The notes under the pieces: generated by a model
Database searches by the model: none
The model's input: only the letters and a program-made list of their open reading frames with translations
What the model was told of the DNA's origin: nothing
In this document: positions 1-12,200 of the stretch, piece after piece
How positions within the stretch are numbered: the first letter of the stretch is position 1
Layout of the letters: each line of letters begins with the position of its first letter
Source: Yponomeuta sedellus
Lineage: Eukaryota > Arthropoda > Insecta > Lepidoptera > Yponomeutidae
NCBI GenBank assembly: GCA_934045075.1
Contig: OW203745.1
Coordinates: 9,561,873 to 9,625,872, forward strand
Length of the DNA: 64,000 nt
Reading direction: 5' to 3'
Position numbers and translations under genes: made by a program

Positions 1-284
1 CTCAACTTCTGGAAGAACAGCGTCTTCTGGAACCGGTAGTAGTTGTCAAAGTAGTACCACTTGCTGTGAATATTTATATCCGATCTCATCTCCAGGTCCA
101 AGTTAGTGGCTGGATGCGAACAGGTGAGGCCGAACTTGTAGTCTCTGATGGGGCCGTTAGAGTTGTCAGTCAGGATGGACTTAAGGCGTAGGTATTCGTT
201 TTCGTAGTCCGAGTATTGCAGTTCCATGGAGATGTTGGACATTACCGCTGGGGTGGATATGTAGTGGCCTTTCAGAGAGACGTC
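1..284 (-). CDS. apolpp: apolpp exon 44 (runs off the window)
   Basis: Encodes DVSLKGHYIS to TLFFQKL and continues beyond position 1 with no stop. Acceptor GTCTCTTGCAG, phase 0 in. The C-terminal part of the protein is outside the window. Confidence 0.85.
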
Positions 285-3200
285 CTGCAAGAGACAGTTA
301 GAGTTAGGGCGTGAATAATATGGACTATAATTATAGCTTAGACTCATCATGTTTACTTTCTTAAACGAAGGTAGCGCAAGCACCACGTTAGGCACAGTCC
401 TGCCGGCGGCCGACGGCCTGTGGCACTGCCCTCGCAGCGGTGACAACATTATTTTATGGATCTATATTTCGGACCAGTGATTAGAGTTACCTTCTTAAAC
501 GAGGGAGGCGCAAGCGCTACGTTACGCACAGTCCTTGCGCATTAAATGATGGCGGACTCATGGACACTGGCCTCATAAGTCCGCCATCTTTTTTCCCTAA
601 ATCAGTCTAATGATCTGATGTACAGGCCTATCTTCAAGTGTTACCTTCTTACACGAGGGATGCGCCAACGCCACGTTATGCACAGTCCCATCAGGCGCGG
701 AGGCGCATTTAAAGATGGCGGACTCATGTACACTGGCCTCATAAGTCCACCATCTTTTTTCCTAAATCAGTCTGATGCTCTGATTTACAGAACTAGCTTC
801 AAGTGTTACCTTCTTAAAGGAGGGCTGCACCAGCTCAAGCGCTACGTTATGCACAGTCCCGTCGGGCGCGGGTGCGCATTTAAAGATGGCGGACTCACGG
901 ACACTGGCCTCATGAGTCCGCCATTTTTATTCCCAAAAAATTACTGTAATGTAAAGGCCTATCTTCAGATGTTACCTTCTTAAAGGAAGGATGCGCTAAC
1001 GCCAGAGCCACGTTATGCACAGTCCCGTCGGCCGCGGGCGGGTTGTCCCACTGGCCTCTTAGCTCGGCCGTCTTGTTCTGGTCCTTGACGTTCCAATGCA
1101 GCCGCGCGCTGCCGTCCAAGGCCGTGTCTTGCAGGCGGTAGACAGCCACCAGGTTGAAGCTCCGCAGCGGCCACCACAGGTTCATTATCAGCTGCTGCGA
1201 CTCCATCTCGGCCTGCCGGTTGGGGGATGCAAAGTTTTTTGGAATAGTTGGCTTTAACTTTTTTGCGTGTTTCGCATTTTAAGCCGTTGGCGCCGGCTGT
1301 CATGTAATGGCAGTCGTTGAGCCATGTTAGAGGCCTCAAGGGAATCTTCAGAAACTTCTGACAGTAAGGCCCGCAGCTGTCTTACAATCTTTCACCAATT
1401 CATTTAATCTGTGGTATAAACACAACATAACCTCAAGCCTGTATCCCAGAGGTGTAGGCAGAGACCAGGGACTGCCACTTGCCACGATCGTGACAGATCA
1501 CCTTCGCTTCATCAACGTTCATTAGTCGTTGCATGGACGCACGCCGGATCCGGGAACTTTGGTATAACCATCAGACATTTTTTTTAGCTTTGACAACTTT
1601 GTTCTACACGGTTGGTGTTGTTAGATTTTGACAAAATTAACATATAACGTCACCTAAAGTTTAAGTGAAGTGCATTGATATTTGCTCGAAATAACGCTTA
1701 TCTTTTGAGATTAATATCACAAATATTAACATACTGTCAATTGGATGCTATCCACAAACCGGTTTTCCATTTAAACATTAAACAAAATTCTGCTGTCCCC
1801 AATTATTACTATTTCCTTATTTAACACGCCAAAGGTCGTGACTTCGATTCCACTCGCATTCGTTCGGTTGCTCAGTAGCAATAATAAAACGCACCGTGGT
1901 CATGTTGGTGACGTGTATATCGTAGTTGATCCACGTGTCCTCGGCCCACTTGACCTTGCTCCCCTGCTTGAGCTCCCGGTCCGCGGCCTCGTACTCGTTG
2001 TGGAAGGTCAGCGTCCGCTGGCCGTGGATGGCCGTCAGCTTCAGGTTCTTCCCCGTGTCGAAGGTGTGCACGTCCACTTTGCCCGTCACGTTGAACTTGG
2101 TCGCGTTGTGTAAGTGGAACACCGTCGCTTGCTTCACGTCCTGCGGGGGGAGTGACGCGGTTTTGATGGTTTTGTAGACTAGCAATAAAATTAATTAAGC
2201 TTAAACAAAACTGGGAGATGACTTCGGGGTAAAGTTTGAATGAAACTCACATAAAAAGAGAATGAGTCCGGGGTCTGTCTATTATACAATATTTTGCCAG
2301 GACGATGGTATGCTTACAATAACTATCAATCAATCAAAATATTTATTGCACCATAATGTAAAATAAAAAGATCTTAAATAACACTGAGTGTATAGCACCG
2401 ATTATGGACCCTGTCGGGCGCGGCAATATAAACTAAAAGAAAAGAAAGAAAGAAAACATTTATTTAAATTGCCACGAATGCACACACATAAAAAATTACA
2501 CAGTAATGGGAAAGATGAACATCAATTAGGAAGTAAAAAAAACCAGTAAAATCTTCTAACAAGCTATTGTGCCTCCGTGGCAAGAAAAAAATGTCACCAA
2601 CTCAGCATGCATTGCTGGTGTGTGCTGCGAATAACACATCACCAGCAAAACTGATTTTCAGTTGGAACCGGTTTTTTTTTTACACTAACTACACACTAAT
2701 ACTCGTATTATGCCCTTATGAATGGTTAAGTGTGGACGACCGATCAATTTATTCGTCGGAGTATAGTTTACACTTTTGGGAAAAAATGTGTGCACGATTT
2801 CAGGCGCTTAGAGGCGCTAACTAGCGCCACAAATGAAATAAAAATCATAACTTGTTTAATAATACGTTTTTTTCATAAGAAACATGAAAGTATTAATATC
2901 TGTGGTAAGAAACTATACTAGTTTACACTTTTGGGAAAAAATGTGTGCGCGATTTAGGCTTCAGGCGCTTAGAGGCGCTAACTAGCGCCACAAATGTAAT
3001 AAAAATCATAACTTGTTTAATAATACGTTTTTTTTCATAAGAAACATGAAAGTATTAATATCTGTGGTATTTTTAGAACATACAGCCTAGAATGTAGTAT
3101 AAAATATATCCTTGGACTTTAATCGGCCGTTTCTGGCGGATTAGTCTTAAATTGTTGATCCTAGGTTCTAGAGTACACGTTCTAAAAAGAGTTATCGCAG

Positions 3201-6200
3201 TTGTTACGATTTCTCATGTTCACTTTTAGATAAAAACGTACTATAAAACAGGTTATAATTTTTATTCCATTAATGGCGCTGTTAGCGCCCCTAAGCGCCT
3301 ACAGGGTGCGCGCGAAGTCACGACATGTGTTCGCAACAACTTTTTTTCCTGGCACGTTTAATTATTTCTTCCCAAATCAATACTTTAACGATACCAACAA
3401 AATGAGTTTTCTTCAGTCGTCGTTCAGTTTTAATATCATATTGTGTCAAAACTAAACTTCAACGTTTCAAGAGCGTAAAAAAACTATATTTAAATAGACA
3501 CCATGACTATACCATTACATTATTTGTGTAAATTAATAATAGATTAATAAAATATAGAACCATTAGTTTTTATCAAAAATTTTAACGCGTCTTACAACTG
3601 TATAGAGCAAATACGAAATGGAAATGTAAAGTCTGTACTCACATTGACTCCCTTGTCATTGTACTCGTAGTTTTTATCAAAAATTATAACGCGTTTTACA
3701 ATTCCATAGAGCAAATAACAGCATCAAAATGTCACAACCGCCAGACGATAACCAATAAAAAACGTTACAAATGAATCGAAATGGCAATGTAAAGTCGGTA
3801 CTCACATTGACTCCCGTGTCATCGTACTCGTGTATGTAGCGGATCCCGACGGGCGTGTGACGGTTCTCCACCTCTATGTCGGTGGTGGCAAGGTCGAGAT
3901 TGCGCTGGCTCTTGCCCCTGAGCTGCTTGAAGGAGCCCTTCACGAACCGCTCGTCGTCCAGGTCCACCGTTGCGTTGCCGTGGCTGGCTTTGTCACCTAC
4001 AATTTCAAAGTTTTGAATCACGTGGAATTTCTCCAAGATACTGTCTACTACAACTAATAAAGATGGGAAACATCACTGGTAAGAGACGCGTGTGCTGTGT
4101 GGTGTCGGCTTAGAGAATAGTACCAACCCAAATTCTTCCCGCGGGTGTCGTAAAAGGCGACTAAGGGTTGTGACCCTTAGTCGCCTTTTACGACACCCGC
4201 GGGAAGAATTCGGGTTTGTGAACTGGGGGGTGGACAGCAGCGCCCCCTACAGTGCAATTCCACCAAACTGCGATCCCCTACCCGTATGTTGTCTGCGTAT
4301 AACTAAGTCTAAAAATGCTGTGTATACTTTCAATTGGCATAATCGCTAGCCCTAAGTCACTTTTAGTATAAGCTTTATCATGTTTGCGTGCTTGCTGTTG
4401 GTGTACCTAATGAATAAAATAAAAAATAAAATAAAATAAATGCCCAGCGTGGGGATTATGGGCATTATGGTGGGGAATGTATGAGTATGGGGTATGTAGG
4501 AGTATGGGGAATGATGGCTTGCGCTATGGCGCTCATTAGGGGAGGGCTATGTCCAGCAGTGGACTAATATAGCCTGAAGAAGAAGAAGAAGAGACGCGTA
4601 GGCCGGTGAAAGAAATCCTGGTTGAGAAACTTATAGGAGTGGACCGGAATAGGAAGTGCTGCCGAGCTCTTCCGCCTTGCGATATAGTGGTAATACTCGT
4701 GAACTACTCGTAGTGTTGTTCTTGTGTCTGGCCGCAGCACTTATGTGTTCCCTACTTTTGTAAGACATTTAACTAATGCTTTGGCAAGTTATTGATGGCA
4801 ATCATGAAATCTTATCATGCGTATAAAATGAAATGAAAAGGTTTTATTCAAAGTAGCTCAGAAACTGCAGCTTCATGAACTCATAGATGGCAATTGATGT
4901 ATTGGTTTAAGATGACCTGAGAAAGGAGTTTTTTTTCCCGCTGCCTTTTTGTCCACTACAATACGGCACGAAGGCAGCGGATTACATTTTATATTGAACA
5001 TTGACATTCAGCAAACAGAATGTAAATTCCTTACATTGAAATAAGTTGAATTGAATTGCAAGAGGCAATTGGTCGAGTAAATAAGCTTTTGGTCAACATT
5101 TGCCTACGGGCTATCGGAAGTAGTCCTATTTTGTTTCCCATCTGTCCAAAATACACTTTTAATATTTAACTGTGTGTGTGTGCGTGTGTGTGTGTTTTGT
5201 GGGATAGTGAGTGCTTTAGATGGAAACGGCTCGACCGCCTTGGCAACTTTGAAAGCTTTGAAAGGTAAAAAAATTAAAAAATGCATTTTCTGCAGAATTT
5301 CTCAAGACCAGACCACGTCCTGTCTCATCAGCCAGTGTAACAAAACAAAATCTCACCGTGTATGTAATAGTAGTCCGTGACGACCTCGTGCTGTATGCTG
5401 AGCGGTACGGAGAGGAACAGTTTCCCGTTCTGTGTGAACCCGTCGCCTTGCCGCGTGTACCGGTGGGTGGAGTTCAGCGAGGCCGTTTGGTTCGGCCAGA
5501 ACACTCGGATCTTGTTGTTGGAGTGTTCGTCGGCGTTGTTAATCTGAAACGCGACGATTGTGAAGAAACACGCGTGTGCGTGGACACAATATATTTACAG
5601 TCTGTTAGCGTTTAGAATATACCTCGGCTACGATCGGATAGAAACGATTATATTGCAATAAGGTAAGATTTATTTTGTATTGTTGTTTATTACTCTACAT
5701 AACTTTTCAAAACAGTGAAGAAAAGTTTTATACAGAGCAGGAAGTAGTATTACACTCGTGTGTTTTCGACGAAAACCGAAGCCTACTCTAGAGCCCGAGG
5801 TGTATTCTAAAAGCGAACAGACTATAAGTCGATATCAACTCTTGTATATCCCACTGCTGGGACACGGGTCTCTCCCTGCATCGCAGGAAGGTAATATAGG
5901 TCTACAAGTCTGGAGACTGATTAAAGTTGGTCAATGCTTCGTGTACTGGTGGCGAGACTGTCTGGTTCGGCGAAAACAGTTTGATCTTATTGAACTGTTC
6001 GTCGGCGTTGTCGATCTGAAACGTGACGCTTATGAAGAACCGACCCACGACCTCTGTGGCGTAGCGGTAGCGCGTCTGCCTACCATGCAAGAGGTCCCGG
6101 GTTCCAATCCCGGCTGTGGAAAAAAAAGCCCAGGTCTTGGATGTTTACATGTTTGTGATGTCGTTGTTTCTGGTTCCCACGACACAGGGTATCCTAGTGT

Positions 6201-9200
6201 GGGGCCAGAAGCAATGTATGTGCTTGTATGTAAAATGTTATTAATATGTTATAAGAAACCTGTATGTGTACCTAAATATAAAATTAATGAATCGGGAGAC
6301 TGACAAACTAATAAATGCTTCTTGTACCGGTGGTACACACTCACAAACTTTCGCCTTTACAATATTAGTGTGAAGTGTGATAGTGTGATGTGATAAAGTG
6401 TCCTCTATCTGTGTACGTAATGTACTCACGTCGAATACGCTCTTGAGCCAGGCCAAGTTGTCGAAGGGCGTGGAGACGTTGAAGTGTCCGTCGGTGTGTC
6501 GCGCGCCGCCGTAGCGGAGGTCCACCTCGCCCACCCGGCGCCGGCCCGGCCGGTGCATCAGCCCCCTGCCACACACAAGGCTCTCAGAGCAGCTTCGCAC
6601 TACGTCCGATCCGAATCCGTGAAAATACTCTGAATCTCGGACCTAATTCGGACATCGCTTACGCACTAGTCCGATCTCTGATCTAAATCCAAGCAGTTCT
6701 GGGGGTACATCCAAGCTGTCCCATTAACATGGTTATTTTCCACTCGTGGTGTAACTTGATGCAAGCATGCGCTGCCACACAGAACAAAACTAAACTGAAT
6801 GTCTCTCCGTCAATAAATAATCTTATGCGAAATTGAGCTTGTCGGTGACGAAGGGACATCGGATGTCTATAAACTACCGTAGAAATAGTTCTATTAGTCC
6901 GAGTCTGTGAAAATACGGTCCCAAGCGGTCGGGACCGTATTTTCACAGACTCGGATCAGATTCGGATCGAACGTAGTGCGAAGCCGCTCTTAGCCTCGGA
7001 CTACATGCATCCAAAGACGAGGACCCATGCGCCTTCAAAGCAACAATAATGGATTCCGAGCGCTTGATGAAAAATTATCTATGCGTTTGGAATACATCTA
7101 TACAAGACTACTGTAATGTTCGTAGAATTTAGGAGTCTAATTTTTGGATTAGCCTTATGGAATACACCTTCCACTATGACGTCCATGTGAAAAGGATGAA
7201 CCCAGAATCTTTTGACTTTTCTTTGTTTAATGATCATACTTTTATTAACGGCACAGCTAAACACAAAAGTTCATCTAAAGTTATAAATTCCATTTGAAAC
7301 AAAATGTATCGACTGTTCAGCGCAAGTAGCAGCGTCTGAATGAGTACATTTGTCTCCGGATTGACAACGGACCGCATGTAGTCGATTGCATGCCAAATTC
7401 GGTTTTTATCGGACCGGCGAAAGGCCGGATGCGTATAGTCCGAGATTTAGCCTTTCATGACTATAAAAAATATGTCCCCGTATTGGCCTCTGCAGCTACG
7501 TAATGGCACAACCAATGCCGTTACTTGACACTCTACTCAGAACGAATAGGCTTATGCCATTACATAATACGTACAAATACCTAATTATTAAGACAAAGAA
7601 GACTTACAAATTGCCTTTGTTTGTAAGGCCGTTGTTATTATATCTTAAAAGGTTTTAAAAGGTCTTAGAGTCGTTTACAAGATTTCATAGTGTTTAACCT
7701 CAAAGTGTCTTTGATCATGCTTTTTTAACTAACTATTGGTAGTCAGGATGCATAAAATAACCCTTTTAGAAAACTTAAATTCTTACGTGAGTCGCCCATT
7801 GGCTCAATTGGTAGAGCGCTGGCACGGATAGCCAGAGGTTGCGGGTACGAATCCCGGCATGGGTGAAATTTTTAGCCTCTAAATAGGTTTTTAAATTTGT
7901 TAGCACGGGTTAGTGCATTAAAAATAAAAATAGTATAATCATGTGGGTACAGTGATATCGTTCCGATGTTAAAACCTAACTGCAAAGTAGGTAGTCGGGG
8001 CTGTAAGTAATGCAATTTGCTTAAGTCAGATGTCGCTGCCTGTACGTAATACAGAGAATAGTGTAAAGAGGTTCGAAATTTCACTGATGCCGTGAGTCGC
8101 CCATTGGCTCAATTGGTAGAGCGCTGGCACGGATAGCCAGAGGTTGCGGGTTCGAATCCCGGCATGGGTGAAATTTTTAGCCTCTAAATAGGTTTTTAAA
8201 CTTACGGAGGTTTGTTTATAAGGTTTTTTCGCTAGTTGGGGAACTAATATCACTATTGAACAACAGCATCTAAGAAACTATCGCCCCTGTTGGGTTCCTG
8301 CAACCACTTTTGGGCGACTAACCGGCATCGAGATTCGAAATTTCACTGATGCCGGTTAGTCGCCCATTAGCTCAGTTGGGAGAGCGCTGGCACGGTTAGA
8401 TAGAGGTCCCGGCATGGGTGGAATTTTAAGCTTCAAAATAAGTTTTTGCGAATCTTTAAATTATATGTTGTCTTAGTTAGATATAAAAGTTTCAAAAGCA
8501 CAACCCTATACTCACTTCACAACCTTGTACTCGTGCACCATATCCTGCTGATAGGAGCCCTTAACTTTGAAGGTCTCTTCGCCAACATAGAGCGGGGTGA
8601 CCAAGGTGTAGTCGATGCTCTGCGAGCCGTTGACGTCCCATCCGTAGAACACTATGTTGTCGACTGTTTGGAGCGAGCCGTTGGACGTCCACAGTACTGT
8701 GGCGTTGGCCTCCACTGTTTCTAGGAGCATGAGGAGCTGCGAAAGTTATAGAGGGTGTTAGAGAAATGAAACGATACTTCAAGGAGTCGTTCTACGGAAA
8801 TATACTGTTGTTCTAATAATAACACATTTATTTAGAGCATCTGTGGCCCTAAATCTAAGCAACAATGCTCAATGCTATGTTCCGATTCGATGGTAGGCAT
8901 AAAAGTAGTTAGTGGTGTCGAGTGATAAACTTTTTGTTTTATTTATAAAAGTTATTTTTATGGTAAAGAGCTACAGATCGCTCAAGACCTTTTTTACGTT
9001 TAATTATTTATTATCTTCTTCTTCTCCGGTCCTTTAAACTCCTCGGGAAGCATAAGGCCTCAACCATAGATTTCCACATCTGACGGTTCGCGGTAGCTTC
9101 CAAAATTCATTCAGTATAAAAAATCTTAAAATTAAACAAAAATAAATTATTATTAAAAAATATTGTGCAATAAAGTGTTCTCTATCTATCTATCTAAACA

Positions 9201-12200
9201 ATTTTAACCAAACTCCAAAGGAGTTTGTTAGCGAGGCGCTCTAACACAAGCAAATGGAGACCTTTATGAGGACCCTATGTCCCTGATGGGGTTCGCAGGA
9301 TATAAATAAGTAATTTACGATACTCATGACCCTAGAATCAAATTTTGCGGAATCCCATGGCATTTGGGACTCCCATAGTTAATACTGGCCTGCAAAACTA
9401 AGTATCACACTTTAAAATTGCAATAACTTTTTAAATACACAGGATAAGACTTTCGAAATAAAAAGGACTCGGAAAAAAAGTTTAATTTTGTGAATTAAAT
9501 CTCCATAGAAGGTAACCTTCCTTTAAGACATGACTGAAAAATAAACTAAATTTCGTCGGGTAGCTCAGGATAAAACGAAATTGAAACTGTAGTACTTATT
9601 ATTATTATTATTATTATTTATTTATTTCAGGCAAGGCCCATATAGTGTTAGTAACAATTTGACTTATGCTATGTTAGTAAACTATTTACATTATTAAATT
9701 TACTGCAGTGTACAGCCTAGTCCCAGCCAGCCCCCCTGCTTGTGGGCATAAGGTGCATTGACACCCAGTGGCGCTGTATGGGACTGTCCATCCGATCAGC
9801 CGACACCCTCAGGAGACTGCTGGTACTGACCCTTACCCTGCACATCAGGGATGCTATGCGTTTGCGGATTAATGCGTGGAAATCATTCGTTCGCGCGTCA
9901 GCAAACATCCCCGATGCACTACAGCATCGGGGCAGCCCCAGCAGCAACCTGAAGGCGTTATATTGGACCCGTAGGGCGCTGTAGGCTTTCTGCGTATAGT
10001 TGGTCCACAGACTGCAAGTGTAAAAGGATTGGCAAAATGCCTTAAATAAGGTTACTTTTACCTCCCCCGTACAGCGAGCAAATCTGCGGGCCAACATATT
10101 GCACCTCACCGACAGCGCCCTACGCTCTCTCTCGATATCTTCATTATTAGACAAGTCGTCGGTGACCCAATGACTTAGCCTTGCAGGTCAGTGTAATATG
10201 GAATTCACTTACCTTTCCTTTCAACCCTGTCTGTATCTTCGTGACATCAGTACTGTACATCGCCAAGATGTCCCTTAGAGGATTTTCCTGGCTGCCGTAG
10301 TCTCCGTTGATGTAGAGAGAATGAACGTCCACATTGGGTTTTGGGAGTATGGCGTTGATTCTTAGTACGATACGCTTGTCTAGGATGTAGCCGAACGATG
10401 CGTTAGCGCCGATTCTATAAAATTTGAGACAAAATAAGTGATTTGAGTAGGCAATGTATATGCTTCCACGCCATGAATTATCGTAGCAGCCAGTTATAGT
10501 AGGCGATTGCCTCAGGTATCGTTATCTTTGAGCAAATAAGGCTACTATAACTGGCTACCAACTGATGCACTACTTTTTATATGATAGACAGACATAGAAA
10601 AAAGAGCTTTTCTCGTATATTTCCCGCAATAAAAAGCAAAACCGATAAGAAAAAAATAAAGTTACGATACATTTTTCGAACGTTGCGTTGCCACCGACTC
10701 TGTGCCAACACAACGTCCAAAATTTATAGAAGATAAGTGATGCTATGTGAGGCATTGCTTACGCTTCCACGTTACACTGAGCAAAAAGTGCTAGTGTAAA
10801 TGGCTGCTTGGCGAAATTTGTAAAACCATAAATGTAAAGGTTTCTTTGCTAGTAAAAAAAAAAACCGGCCAAGTGCGAGTCAGACTCGCGCACCGAGGGT
10901 TCCGTACAAACCTGTATTATAGACCTGAGTATTTGGTATGAATTTCAATTTAATACCTCTACGCGTTTATGAGGAAATGGGTAGTAAGTTTAAAATTATT
11001 AAAAAAATATATATTATGTGATGTAACTAAAAATTTATGGTTTTCGTAATTTTTCCTTTATCTATGCTATAAGACGTTGCTTCGTACCAAATTTCAAGAT
11101 TCTGAGTTCACGGGAAGCACCCTGTAGGTTTTGATTCCCTTGCAAGTGTCGAAAATTTGCGGCATAAACGGCTGTATCTTTTGATTGCGTTGGCTTAGAA
11201 GTTTGATTTTTTCACAGCTTCAAGGGACAGTAGACCTGAGTAATTGATATAAATTTCAGCTTCATACCTCCACGCGTTCCTGAGAAAAAGGGTCTTGACA
11301 GACGGACGGACGGACAGACGGACAACAAAGTGATCCTATAAGGGTTCCGTTTTTTCCTTTTGAGGTACGGAACCCTAAAAACTATTTCTGAACCAACTTA
11401 TGTACTACGTATATGCACAGAAAAAAAGGCCAAATTCGAGTCAGACTCGCGCACCGAGAGTTTCTCACACATTTGTGGATAAGTACTTAAAAATACTTTA
11501 ATTTTACACATTAGTTTTTTCCGTGCCTTTCTCGAACTTCAAAATATTTCTTTTTTTTATATTTTAATTAAAAATGTTTAGTTTACAGAATTTTTTGTCA
11601 AACGATATTGCCAATTTCATGATTCAAGGTCAACGGGATGTACCCTTTACTGTAGTAGTTTCACGGGACTGTAAACCTGAGTGTAGGATTTTACACATTT
11701 CAACTTGATACCTCCCATTCCGTTCTCCAGGTCTTGACAGACAGAAGGACAGACGTCTGTCTATCAAGACTTGGGAAACAAAGTGATCCTGTAAGGGTTC
11801 CCTTTTTCCCTTTCAGGTATGGAACCCTAAAAAGGGAGTCGGCGCATAAAAAAGTTTGGGAGCCGCTGCTCGATCCCGTTAGTGGTGAACTCACTGCCAG
11901 ACTTTGTCCAGGTCCATCCTGAAGCCAGCGTCGGTGTTCTGCAGGCCGTCTTTGAGGCTCTTCCCGAAGTATATGTCCAGGTCCATGCTGCGTGGCGTCT
12001 CCTGCACGTTCTGGTGACCTAGTGCCTGGGAGGACAGGCGTTACGACACCATCAAATAATCAAACATTTAACGATATTAGGAGAAAAAAACATATTAAAA
12101 GGACTTAAAACACTAATTTAGTTTTATAAAAAAAATAGATTACCAATATTTTCAATATAATCGTTATCAACCCTTGTATGTCCCCACTGCTGGGGCACGG

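Noticed and set aside
7794..8169. Functional tRNA genes
   Set aside because: The segments fold like tRNAs, but loop position 33 is C, the anticodon would be GGA without the long variable arm of tRNA-Ser, and the same sequence is dispersed about 20 times with shared flanks. They are SINEs.
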